From: Axinella damicornis
Lineage: Eukaryota > Porifera > Demospongiae > Axinellida > Axinellidae
NCBI GenBank assembly: GCA_963931865.1
Contig: OZ007511.1
Coordinates: 13,014,189 to 13,078,188 of the forward strand
Length of the DNA stretch: 64,000 nt
Direction of reading: 5' to 3'
Part shown: positions 1 to 10,450 of the stretch, in pieces
Layout: each line of letters opens with the position of its first letter
Numbering within the stretch: the stretch's first letter is position 1
Program-made: the position numbers and the translations under genes
The notes under the pieces: generated by a model
Database searches by the model: none
What the model saw: only the letters and a program-made list of their open reading frames with translations
Told to the model about the DNA's origin: nothing

Positions 1-448
1 AACATGTGAAAGTGCAGATCTTAATGTTACTTGTGCATATCTGGTATGGAACGAAGAATCAACATACTTCAATAATTTATACTTTGGATCATTTTTCATG
101 TTTCACCAGTGTTGGTATACATAGGGTTGGAGTTATGACTGTACACAACTTGGTGTTCATAAAACATACCCTGCCCGGAACGTAGAGTGCAGCTACAATC
201 GCCATGTGTCCTTTTTCTTTGAAAACACGTACTATCGCATATGCTGCGTTCGTGTATGCCCAATCCAAGGTGGAGCCAATGTTATGAAAAGTTATGACAA
301 ATAGGAAATTGGCAAATAAACAGCAAAACAAGCACTTTGACTTCTGTCAGGCACACAAAGAGCCCCTTTTCTTTGCTATGTGCTGTTGTTTAAGTTCCCT
401 TACAAAGGTTTTTGGGGGTCCATGTCGTGAGATTTCCCTTTTTCAATG

Positions 449-497
<49 letters not shown>

Positions 498-2007
498 TAC
501 TAACAGCGCGGGGTAATTGAGTGGGTGTCCTCACTGCAACTGAGCAACCATACTGCAGCTAAGGATTTTCTGCAGCACTGTGTACACACACTCACGTTGC
601 AACAAGATCATTCATTTGGAATTCACAACAGATGGCATAATGAAACTACAACAAAAATCACCAAATAGCTTTATAATCCACACAAAATTTGCAGAAGCTT
701 TAAGTCTCTACCACCTGGACCAAAGTCTTGGAAGCCATCACCCACTATGGCTTGTAGCTTGAGTCCCAATTTGTGCAAATAGTCCAAAGGTCTGGTGTTG
801 GTGATTCCGAGACTATAAGAAAGATCTGAAGGCACAAAGCAAGCATTGAAGATTGCGAATCCAACCTTGACAATTGTACTCACCAATCTCAAGCGGATAA
901 TGCAAAGTATGATGACCCGTCCGGAACATGTTCCATCATATCTGACCCCACAGTTAATTGAAAGAGCAAAAACTTGCACAAGAGTTAAATTTCCAGAAGC
1001 ATCGCATACTGAAGGTAACGGTAGGAGAGGAAGCAGCTGAAGAAAAGTACACAGCAAGTTCAGTCAAGTCAACAGAGCATCTAGTACACGTACTGTACAT
1101 AGCAGTAGCTGCTTGAAACAATGTAAAAGCAGTATGTACATTATAATATACCGGTAATACACTTGAATTATGACAGCATACATCTTACATAGCAGTGGAA
1201 ATTACACCTTGCAATTACACAGTCGTCTTATTTTTTCCCGGCTACAGTACTACAGATGTGCAGCAATCAATGAATATTTCGCTGTTCCTACTGGTAGTCG
1301 AATGAAAGGTGGAATGAACGAATGGAGTGAAATATGTAATTGTTTCTGCTGTTTGTTACCACTCTCTTTCCCCAACTCGTGTAAATTGTCCGAAGATTTG
1401 TGCTGGTGATCCCGAGAGAGAGGAATCCGAGACTACAAGAAGATCTGAATGCATGCACCATAGTAGCAAGCTTTGAACATTGCATTGAGTTCGACCAACG
1501 GAAAAACCAGCATTGAGTTCGACCAACGGAAAAACCAGCGTTTTACAAACGCAATCCACTAAGACATGCAGTTGATGGGGAGTCAGGCGCAAGATGACCA
1601 GAGAATGTTTCACACGCATCAGCAAGGTACTGTAGGAAGTGGTCAACAAGATCCAATTTCATGCTGGACAGGTCAATCTTACTTAAGACTGATCGATCGG
1701 CAATCATGTGGCTTGCCAGCATTGCTGGACGATAACTGGTTATACTCCAGTATAGCGTACACACTCAATCACATCTGAAACAGCAAAAACCGACAGTTTT
1801 TCCAGCAGCATCCTGGTGATGTGATGGTGGGGGATGAGACTGTTTATGAAGACGAAATAGCTGAGGAGAGCACAGCAGTAAGTTCAGAGTCCTCAGCAAA
1901 GCAACAATCAATCAATACATACGACACAGATGATGGTGCACAGTTTCCCAGCAGTGAGTTCGTAATAGTAACTTCTCAACACGCGGCTAGCTCACAGAGA
2001 ACACAGC
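1..2007. other. No convincing gene; short local repeats
   Basis: I find no ORF here with a recognisable protein. Two stretches, about 760-850 and 1385-1480, are diverged copies of the same sequence, so part of the region is duplicated repeat DNA. A 27-bp sequence is tandemly doubled at about 1482-1539. Confidence 0.5.
449..496. repeat. (CAGA)n microsatellite
   Basis: A run of 4-bp CAGA units, about 12 copies and nearly perfect. It is a simple repeat with no coding signal. Confidence 0.95.
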
Positions 2008-2760
2008 TTCCAGCAGAGATTGCAGCTTCCAGCAGAGATTGCAGCTTGCAGCAGAGATTGCAGCTTGCAGCAGAGATTGCAGCTTCCAGCAGAGATTGCA
2101 GCTTGCAGCAGAGATTGAAGCTTACAGCAGAGATTGAAGCTTACAGCAGAGATTGAAGCTTACAGCAGAGATTGCAGCTTGCAGCAGAGATTGCAGCTTG
2201 CAGCAGAGATTCAAGCTTACCACAGAGATTGCAGCTTGCAGCAGAGATTGCAGCTTGCAGCAGAGATTGAAGCTTACCGCAGAGATCTGCAGCTTGCAGC
2301 AGAGATTGAAGCTTGCAGCAGAGATTGAAGCTTGCAGCAGAGATTGCAGCTTGCAGCAGAGATTGCAGCTTGCAGCAGAGATTGCAGCTTGCAGCAGAGA
2401 TTGCAGCTTGCAGCAGAGATTCAAGCTTACCGCAGAGATTGCAGCTTGCAGCAGAGATTGCAGCTTGCAGCAGAGATTCAAGCTTACAGCAGAGATTGCA
2501 GCTTGCAGCAGAGATTGCAGCTTGCAGCAGAGATTGCAGCTTACAGCAGAGATTGAAGCTTACAGCAGAGATTGCAGCTTACAGCAGAGATTGAAGCTTA
2601 CAGCAGAGATTGCAGCTTACAGCAGAGATTGCAGCTTACAGCAGAGATTGAAGCTTACAGCAGAGATTGCAGCTTCCAGCAGAGATTGCAGCTTGCAGCA
2701 GAGATTGAAGCTTACAGCAGAGATTGCAGCTTGCAGCAGAGATTGAAGCTTACAGCAGAG
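2008..2760. repeat. 19-bp minisatellite, about 40 copies
   Basis: Tandem array of a 19-bp unit (GCAGCTTGCAGCAGAGATT) with recurrent variants, mainly GAAGCTTAC for GCAGCTTGC, which creates HindIII sites. Because 19 is not a multiple of three and the unit has no stop codon in several frames, long artificial ORFs run through the array in more than one frame and on both strands. I treat these as non-coding. A few units are 1-3 bp off length. Confidence 0.95.
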
Positions 2761-3423
2761 GATCAGACTAAATCAGCGACACAATATGGGCTTTTTATTC
2801 AGCACAAAGGTCACGGGGGTGATTAGAGGGCTGGCAGCCTGACACTCATAGGACAATGCGGGAGACACAACTGCTGGGTGACAATGCTAGCTGCCAGGTT
2901 ATAATGATAACGAAACAATCATGGTGCCAGAGACGGAGCATAAACAATTACTGACAACAGGAATAGCAATATTATGTAGGTTGTTCTTCAGGTAGGTGAA
3001 TGTACTGTTATGACTACACTTGGATTTAGAGGTTCTACTGCAAGCAATGCTATCAACTGGGACAATTTACGCCATAATAGAATGTTCACAGATTGTAGAG
3101 TGTAGTTGATGTGGATCCCTATACCCTGCAGGAGGATGTGCATGATCATAAGAAAGAAACAGCAGGTTATGCTAGAACCTGAGGGAGGAGCACAAGTAGG
3201 ACAGCCAGATGGAGGGTCATGATTTCGTTAGTCACACAAAATTGGAGGGTATGATCGCGACTTCGCGGAACCTCCTCCGAGTGCTTTACAAACAGATTGT
3301 CACCTCAGGGTTTCATACAGGATTTTTTGCTGGGTGGTGGAGACTTTAATGGGAGCTGAAGCGTGCAAAGCAGACGGTATGTGAAGCATGCCTGTTCTAG
3401 GGGGGTCTAGGACTCCTAGCACA

Positions 3424-3461
<38 letters not shown>

Positions 3462-4298
3462 AAAAAACGGCTGCCCTAACATTGAATCTGGTGGATTTTG
3501 GCAACTACATACCCAACACCTGTGTTCAAAACCACCGCATGTTAGTTAATTCCAACTGCCATTATGCCTTGCTTAATACGACATCTAGACTTGTTCCTTG
3601 GGAATGAGACATCATACCTTTTTGAATTCTGGGGGGGGGGGGGGGGGAGATTCCAGTGCGCTCCCCCCTCTGTATGAAACACCTTTGTGATACTTCATGA
3701 ACCATACCATTGTGGTACCAACTTCTGCCACACATGCCTTTGATATTCTTTGATGCCAAAATTAATGTGAAATGTGATCATTAAGTTCTTAGATCTGGTC
3801 ATATTTTGGTAACCCCCCCCCCTTCCGGGGGAAACACTATACATGCAGTGACGTACATAATTATATAGCTAATCAGGTGATGACATAATTGGTAATGTAA
3901 TCTCACAAGATACTATTCATACATAATATTATGACTGGGTGAGCCCCTAAGCTTGAATATGTTTAGTTTCCATGGTAATAATGAGCCATTTTTGTGGTCA
4001 TTGTCGTCACAAACACGACAAGATCAAGGTTACAGACACAGAACAGCTTAGAAGTGGATTGATCCAATAAGAGTTTCCTCACAGAAATCTAAAAGAGGTA
4101 AGTGACAGTTGTACAAGTAGACTACCTTAAGACCTAGGAGATCCACCCACTTTTAGCAATAGTGTCTGCAATGTGTCATTTCAAATGGGCAACTCTTGAG
4201 AGCTGCAAAATTGTATTAATAGATGAGCTTCCCATATGCATGCGTACATGATATCTGCACTTTGCTCTGCAGAAGGCCTCACTCACCACTGAACAAGC
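2761..4298. other. Spacer upstream of the death-domain GTPase
   Basis: Mostly unremarkable sequence with two C/G homopolymer tracts. Near the right end a plausible non-coding first exon ends at a good donor (GAGGTAAGT at about 4094), and an acceptor (CTCTGCAG) ends at 4272, 27 bp before the start codon of the death-domain GTPase. This suggests a spliced 5' UTR. Confidence 0.5.
3426..3459. repeat. Poly-C tract (34 bp)
   Basis: Uninterrupted C homopolymer. A shorter G tract lies near 3631-3647. The true length may differ from the assembly because such tracts are hard to sequence. Confidence 0.9.
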
Positions 4299-6124
4299 AT
4301 GTCAGAGGTTACCTTGGAGGAACTAGTTGGGAATGTTGGAGTGTCCCTTGATACCATCCACAAGGAACTCACAAATGAGCATCTTCTGGATATTTCTCGA
4401 TTATTGCCATGGAGAAAACTTGCTCCACACCTGAAGTTGAGTGACGCGGACATTGATGAAGTCGAAAGGGACGGCAGAAATGAAGAGGAACGAAAGCATA
4501 TGGCTCTTAAAAGATGGAAATCAAAGTTTGCATTCAAGGGTACATACGGGAAGCTAGCTGAAATCCTTCTGCATGTTAGTAGAGCTGATCTTGCTCAGAA
4601 TGTGTGCGAGCTTTTGAAAGAACAAGGTAAGCCTAACAATGCGTGGGCAGTCTGCATAGGTAGATTGCCAATTACATAATATTATATACACTTATGTACT
4701 CTGTTATACAGGCACTTCCCTTAAACCTATCTACAAAAATCAAGACAGATAGATATCTATGCACACAATGACCACATTGCCTTCATACGTATTCATACAC
4801 TGAACCTTGTACTGACTGCATCTTAATGCATGGATTACTCCCCTCTGCCGTTTGTCTCATTGATACCACAGCTATCCTGCCTAAAGGTAAAAGCACGTCA
4901 GAGGATTCCAAAGGCAGTGCTGGCACAACAAAGCAGGAGAATGACTATTTTGACATTCTACTGCTGGGGAGAACTGGAACGGGAAAGAGCACGACTGGAA
5001 ACAAGCTTCTCAACGTAGCAAAGGACGGGAATATAATAAAGCAGTGGTCGAGCAAGACATCCCAGGATCTTCTCAAGAGTGATGGTGCAAGCCATTTCCG
5101 TCAAGAGGACGAAATCTCCGATCCTACACAAAGGTTACAGTCAGTCACACAACAATGTGAACTATTGTCGAATGAGAGCGAGCTAACTAAATCTTGCAGG
5201 CACTACAGGGTCTTGGATATTCCAGGTTTTGCTGATTCAAAGAAAACAGAATTGGGCGTGTTGGAAGGCAATCTAGAGATCATGCGCCAGATAGTTCGCA
5301 TTCAAGCAGAGCAAGGAATTGCTCTTGATCGTGTGTTATACTTTCTGCCTGAAAGAGGCCCACCGGAGAAAAGCCATGCAGTGCTGCAGGAAGAGATCAA
5401 GGTCATGCATCGTTTCTTTGGCACCTCCATTTTCCGCAACATGGTTCTCATTGGAACGTGGGATCCTGTTCTCCATCAACGCCTCGCTGACTTGACATTC
5501 TCTCAGGATGAGATCGAGAAAACTAAGGAAGCATTCCAGATTGCACTAAACCGTGCCATACAAGATGAAAGTGTGGGCACAAGTGAAAAATTGCCATCTC
5601 CTCCGGTCGTTTTTGCTGGTGTTTCAGAAACAGGTGAAAGCCTAAGAGAAAAAGTACGCAATGCTTACACAGATGAGCCAGAACCAGTGTCCCTCCAGTT
5701 TCGACAAGATGTATGTACAAAGTGTGCTGTGCGTATTAATAACGATGGCAAGAAAGAGCGGCGACTGAGTGCTGTGTATGATTCTCAGGGGATACGTCAT
5801 GAATATAACAAAACAAAGTGCCACCCATTCTTTCATCCAAAATACACCGAGATTGAAAGGATAGTCGGAGGAGTTCTCTATATTGCAACCTTGGGCATTC
5901 CTCTCGCAGTGAGACGTGCAGCGAAAAAAGAACCACTTTGGCCGACATTCACCAGCTATGATGAGATATGTGTAGAATGTAAAAGGCCCCCTGGAAGTGA
6001 GGGCTGTACGCCTGTTCGAACACAGAAAGAAGTGTCACTGCAAAGTGGCCAACAGGTTGAAATAACTGTTGACCATTCCCAGAAAGTTGACAAGGTGATA
6101 CTCGATAAGGAGATTCCAGCTTAG
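4299..6124 (+). CDS. Death-domain + GIMAP/AIG1-like GTPase fusion
   Basis: Two coding exons, 4299-4626 and 4872-6124, joined by a GT-AG intron whose phases match (codon G|CT), giving 526 residues. Residues about 1-109 form a death domain, a six-helix adaptor fold used in innate immune and apoptotic signalling, with the typical WRKLAPHL, DIDEVE and ALKRWKS segments. A short linker leads to a GTPase with a P-loop GRTGTGKST (142-150) followed by TGN as in AIG1/GIMAP proteins, and a G3-like DIPG at 225-228. The usual G4 motif is not evident; TWDP (305-308) occupies the expected place. The C-terminal third has CTKC (391-394), a later KCHPFFH, CVEC and GC, which could bind zinc, plus a hydrophobic stretch (GGVLYIATLGIPLAV). 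The start ATG follows a spliced 5' UTR. It is likely cytosolic or membrane-associated. The fusion is seen in the sequence; a signalling role is inferred. Confidence 0.85.
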
Positions 6125-7130
6125 AGTTGCATGGTTTAAATCGTCAAGTTGACATGCCAGCAATTATCATAACTGTAGTCTTTTATTAACTTCTAGAGAG
6201 ACCTATTAATGTGTGGTACAACTGTACTGTTACTGTACACCACTTTATACATACATATCTGAATTTTTGGACAAAATGTCAGTCCACCAGTCCAGTCCAG
6301 TGGTCGTATAGACAGCCGGACTACTATAGTGTCGCTACCATCAATAAAACAAATGCCCATATGCTTTGGACTAGCTGGGCCACCGTGAAGTACCGTAACA
6401 CTTGTGAGGTGCTAAAATAGCAATCATTTGCTGAGTCATAAAATCTCCCTGCATGCACTCATACTGTGAATATTCCAGTGCTAGGGAGGAATGTGGAGGA
6501 AATAGTAAACACCTGGCTCCAAGAAGTCTGCACAAATTCATGTTTCCTTGGTAATAATATTGCAATACATGATGTTCGGGAGATAACCACAGCTAAATTT
6601 CACTAGATCAACAGGCAGTGGAGCAGTGTTTGACAGTTACAACCATGTGAGCCGTGAAGGGGGTTTCAGCTCCTACCTACTAGCAGCAAGAGTGTAAGTT
6701 ACTTGTACATGTGATCATAGTAGAATACACAAAGTAGAGAACCAGTTAAAATCTTTTGCAACCAGTTAAAATCTTTTGCTGTCAAAGTAAAGCTACGTAC
6801 ATGACTGCACAAATCAAGTGGAGGAATTCACAAGTATTGTTAATAAATGACCATTAGATATATTTAGCGAATTAAGGTTTAGTCACCTAGCAATTTTATT
6901 GGAACTGCTCTCAAGACACTGAACTCCTTGGCAACTTTTTCGCTATGCGTGTTCCCAAGACTTATAGTCGCACCGACATGCTTTTGTGACCCTAGTACCT
7001 ACAAAATTAATTTACAGCATAACTACAGCAGGCAGTGTGATCGAACAACCATGCTGGACACTACTACATGGCTGTGTTTACCAAGTTAGACAACATGATC
7101 ATAAATGACACTTACATACATACATACTTA
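6125..7130. other. Spacer between the two GTPase genes
   Basis: No coding signal was found. A 21-bp sequence is directly doubled at about 6738-6779. It presumably contains the 3' UTR of the upstream gene and the promoter and first exon of the downstream one, but I cannot place them. Confidence 0.5.
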
Positions 7131-7709
7131 GGCCATAGTAACAAAATTCATAGTTTCTGGTCACCGCCCGCATTTAAAAAGACCATCGCTTGGAGCTTTT
7201 TTTATTAATAGAGTTCAAAGGTTGTTGCACATGCGTACGTTCGCGTACTTCTGTCAGTTGTCAGTTACCTCGTGATGTTAGTCTCGGTTGGTATTGCTGC
7301 TGGTTTCAAGCTTATTTTACCCTGGGAAATCATGGTGGTGCAGGAATGTTGCTCTCTTGTAGAATTATATACTGGAATTCGCGATGGCAGTATTGAAGTT
7401 CCATCTACCAGCAGCCGCCCTTTCGAGTTTCCTGAAACCTACAAAGAGCAGCCATTTTCCGTAGTTGTGGCAAGTAAGCAATCGGGCCCCTTTCAGCCAT
7501 GCAATCTGGCAGCGAAGTTAGGGGAAGTGACTGCCTTTGGCACTTACCTGAAGTTTATGGTCGAGCGGCCTGGGGATTGTGATACGGCGGCGAAAAGGAC
7601 GCCTATGCGCAACAAATATTAACAAATATTAAATTAAAAAGTGCCGCCCGCCCGCATGGAATATTTGAAAAATTCATGACCAGAAACTATGAATTTTGTT
7701 ACTATGGCC
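7131..7709. mobile_element. Harbinger-like non-autonomous DNA transposon
   Basis: A near-perfect terminal inverted repeat of about 33 bp begins GGCCATAGTAACAAAATTC at 7131 and is mirrored at 7709. The element is flanked by a direct TTA at 7128-7130 and 7710-7712. A 3-bp TTA/TAA target duplication with GG-starting ends is the signature of PIF/Harbinger elements. The 579-bp interior has no transposase; an ORF at 7272-7622 has no recognisable similarity. It sits directly upstream of the acceptor (TTTTGCAG, ending 7787) that precedes the second GTPase gene, so it may have altered that gene's 5' end. Confidence 0.8.
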
Positions 7710-7867
7710 TTACAGATACAATACAATGCACCTGAGGGTGTGATCTCTCTACGTATCTGTAATACTTACACATTTTCTATTTTGCAGATCGTGGAGAATA
7801 TATATGAACCTACATTGAATTTCACTGCAATTCACCAACACAAAATCACCATCAAACGAAGTCAGCC

Positions 7868-9070
7868 ATGGCAGCACTTCATAAGAAGACACCATATGAT
7901 GATATCGATGAAGAGAAAGACTACTTTGATGTCCTCCTGTTGGGAAGAACAGGAATGGGAAAGAGTACGACAGGAAACAAGCTGCTCAACATCGAAAAGG
8001 ATGTTTCAATGAAACAGTGGTCAAGCAAAACGTCCAAGGAACTCCTCAACATCGATGGTGGCAAACATTTCCGTCAAGCTGATGAAATTGAAGATTCTAC
8101 TGCCAGGTTAGAGTCTGTGACTAAATGCTGTGAACTTCTCTCAAATGAGAGTGAGTCCTACAGGGCTTTGGACATTCCAGGATTTGCTGATTCACAAAAA
8201 TCACGAGAATTTGGCGGTGTTTATCGAGCCAACCTGGAGATCATGCGGCAGATAGTCCGCGTTCAAATGGAGCAGGGGCTAGAGTTCAATCGTGTGCTAT
8301 ACTTCTTGCCTGAAAGAGGCCCACCAGAGAAAAGTCATGCAGTGCTTCAAGAAGAAATCAAGGTCATGTACCGTTTCTTTGGCACTGCCATTTTCCGCAA
8401 CATGATTATAGTTGCAACATGGCATCCCCAAATACTCCAACGCCTTCCTGACTTGACCTTCACTCCCGATGAGGTTGAGAAAACAAAGGCGGCATTCAGA
8501 ATTGCATTGAAACATGCACTAAGTGACGAAGATCTGAGTGCAGGCGAGGATTTGCCATCCCCTCCAGTTGTGTTCGCTGGCATTTCAGAATCGAGTGAAA
8601 GCCTACGGGAGAAAATATCCAAGGCCTACAGCAAAGATCCAGGGTCACTGTCCCTACAGTTTCGAAAAGATGTATGCACAAAATGTGCTGTCCGCATTGG
8701 TAAAGCCGGCAAGCAAGAGGAACAGATCACTGTTGTATATGACCACGAAGGAAACCCTCACGAGTACAACACAACAAAGTGCCACCCACTCTTTCATCCA
8801 AAATACACAGAGATTGAAAGGATCGTTGGAGGAGTTCTCTATATTGCAACCTTGGGCATTCCTCTCGCAGTGAGACGTGCAACGAAAAAAGAACCACTTT
8901 GGCCGACATTCACCAGCTATGATGAGGTTTGCGTAGAATGCAAAAAGCCCCCCGGAAGTGAGGGCTGTACGCTTGTTCAAACAAAGCAAGAAGTGAAACT
9001 CCAAAGTGGCCAAAAGATTGAAATAACTGTCGATCATTCCCCGAATGTGGAGAGACTGGTTCTAGCTTAA
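7868..9070 (+). CDS. GIMAP/AIG1-like GTPase, paralogue without death domain
   Basis: Single coding exon of 400 residues, opening with MAALHKK after a probable spliced 5' UTR (acceptor at 7787). It matches the second exon of the neighbouring death-domain GTPase along its whole length: P-loop GRTGMGKST (26-34) plus TGN, a DIPG motif, the same GPPEKSHAVLQEEIKVM segment, and the same cysteine-rich, hydrophobic C-terminal module. The G4 position reads TWHP, so even the aspartate kept in the paralogue (TWDP) is gone; base specificity may differ from ordinary GTPases. There is no death domain between the upstream repeat element and the start codon. Either it was lost or the fused form is derived. 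Tandem orientation and similarity indicate local duplication. The function is unknown; a regulatory or decoy partner is one possible inference. Confidence 0.85.
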   Translation: MAALHKKTPYDDIDEEKDYFDVLLLGRTGMGKSTTGNKLLNIEKDVSMKQWSSKTSKELLNIDGGKHFRQADEIEDSTARLESVTKCCELLSNESESYRALDIPGFADSQKSREFGGVYRANLEIMRQIVRVQMEQGLEFNRVLYFLPERGPPEKSHAVLQEEIKVMYRFFGTAIFRNMIIVATWHPQILQRLPDLTFTPDEVEKTKAAFRIALKHALSDEDLSAGEDLPSPPVVFAGISESSESLREKISKAYSKDPGSLSLQFRKDVCTKCAVRIGKAGKQEEQITVVYDHEGNPHEYNTTKCHPLFHPKYTEIERIVGGVLYIATLGIPLAVRRATKKEPLWPTFTSYDEVCVECKKPPGSEGCTLVQTKQEVKLQSGQKIEITVDHSPNVERLVLA

Positions 9071-9732
9071 GGAGAGATACGTATAACCTTTACCCACAGT
9101 GTTTGTACTTAATGATTGTGCTACGTATTTGCTGTGATAGTTGCTGCAACAGAACTATTAGGTAGGTAGTAGCCATACAGCTAGTAACGCTTGTGCTATT
9201 TGTATGCTGCAATGGTTGTTCTGTAGTCAAAGACCTTGTACTGCATTTGCATTTCATTATATTCTTTATGGTATATAGTTACACTGTACAACATGGTAAT
9301 CAAACTTCATTTTGCGTCCTTAGCATCCACAAAACGTACGAATGCATACTTTTGAGTGCAGGGACATGGCTACGAGCAACACTAGCTTCCCGTTGCACAT
9401 CAGCCTCAGCTTGGTGCTACAGCTGTCAGACTGTCTCTCTGTCTCTGAAGCCTGGCTCCCATGATCCCATGCAGTATCTTGCCTCTGTCTGATACGTGGT
9501 CTACCTCTCGTTAACCCTTTACCACCCACAGATTATGGAGGTCAGTTTTTTAGCTTGTAATTTACTTAAACATGCCCTAGATTAGGTTCCCATCGGTTTT
9601 CAGGCTCAAAATTTCACACAGAACTGCACACAGCCATGCTTTCCACATTCGTGATTCTGACCACACCCACTCATTAACGTGTACACAATCAAGATGCTCG
9701 GGCGATGGTAACTCGCTCTAGCAGAAAAATCA
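9071..9732. other. Spacer downstream of the GTPase pair
   Basis: No gene seen. It contains TTAACCCTTT at about 9513, the same motif that ends the piggyBac-like element elsewhere in the window. Confidence 0.5.
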
Positions 9733-9894
9733 GCCTTGAACACGGGTGTCTACATTCGGTGGAATGGAATGGTGGAATGGAATGGTGGAATGGAATACTG
9801 GAATACTGGAATGGAATAGCTACATGTGCAAAACTGTTTTTTTTTCATGTGTTTGATGTCTGTCAGTTCAGCAGCTGTTTAGGAGGTCTGATCA

Positions 9895-9978
9895 ATGGAG
9901 AAAGACGAAGCACGCGGCAGCGCTGACTCTCCTATTGTCATTGACAGTGACGAAAGTTGTAGTCAGAGCTCCCAGTGA
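9895..9978 (+). pseudogene. Frameshifted copy of the SIM-type exon (left arm)
   Basis: Begins with an ATG and reads the same first 26 residues as the minus-strand copy, including PIVIDSDES. It then loses one C in a CCCC run and stops at 9976-9978. A further small deletion lies just before the splice donor. I take it as the damaged copy created by the inverted duplication. Confidence 0.6.
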
Positions 9979-10183
9979 AGATTGTACCTGGGCAAAAGTT
10001 CAGGTAAGCTCGTTGGTACTGACTAGTCTTTGTGAGCGACTTCATAGAGCCTTGGACTGTTGTCCGCTCTTGTTTGCTAACAGGCTGGTATCCAACAGTA
10101 CCAGCCTGTTAGCAAACAAGAGCGGATAACAGTCCAAGGCTCTATGAAGTCGCTCACAAAGACTAGTCAGTACCAACGAGCTT

Positions 10184-10299
10184 ACCTGAACTTCAAGTTG
10201 CCCAGGTACAATCTTCACTGGGGAGCTCTGACTACAACTTTCGTCACTGTCAATGACAATAGGAGAGTCAGCGCTGCCGCGTGCCTCGTCTTTCTCCAT
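10184..10299 (-). CDS. Possible first exon with SUMO-interaction-like motif
   Basis: Minus-strand ATG at 10299 opens about 38 codons ending at a strong donor (CAG|GTAAGCTCG, exon end about 10184). The peptide contains SPIVIDSDES, a hydrophobic core followed by acidic/serine residues as in SUMO-interacting motifs, and then SQSSPVKIVPGQ. It lies in the intact arm of the palindrome. I see no downstream exons, so this is either the first exon of an unrecognised gene or a gene fragment caught in a duplicated repeat. Confidence 0.35.
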
Positions 10300-10450
10300 T
10301 GATCAGACCTCCTAAACAGCTGCTGAACTGACAGACATCAAACACATGAAAAAAAACACAGTTTTGCGCATGTAGCTATTCCATTCCAGTATTCCAGTAT
10401 TCCATTCCACCATTCCATTCCACCAAATGTAGACACCCCTTCAACACTGG

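Larger units (their letters stand above)
9733..10450. repeat. 0.7-kb near-perfect palindrome (inverted duplication)
   Basis: Left arm about 9733-10090 and right arm about 10099-10450 are reverse complements with few differences, separated by an 8-base loop. The arms hold GGAAT-type short repeats at their outer ends and a copy of a small exon ending in a good splice donor (CAG|GTAAGCTCG) toward the centre. Differences include a 1-bp deletion and a small deletion in the left arm that break its reading frame. A transcript crossing the centre would fold into a long hairpin. Confidence 0.95.

Noticed and set aside
671..1057. 128-codon minus-strand ORF
   Set aside because: No recognisable similarity. 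Part of it is repeated in diverged form at about 1385-1480, so it looks like repeat DNA.
2008..2826. Several ORFs of 60-197 codons with AEIAACSRDCSLQQRL-type repeats
   Set aside because: They are translations of the 19-bp minisatellite in shifting frames and on both strands; nothing indicates a real protein.
4627..4679. Extension of the death-domain ORF to a stop at 4679
   Set aside because: A good donor at 4627 and a phase-matched acceptor at 4871 give a longer protein with a GTPase domain; the extension reads intron.
7272..7622. 116-codon ORF inside the Harbinger-like element
   Set aside because: No transposase or other family motif; probably chance in the non-autonomous element.
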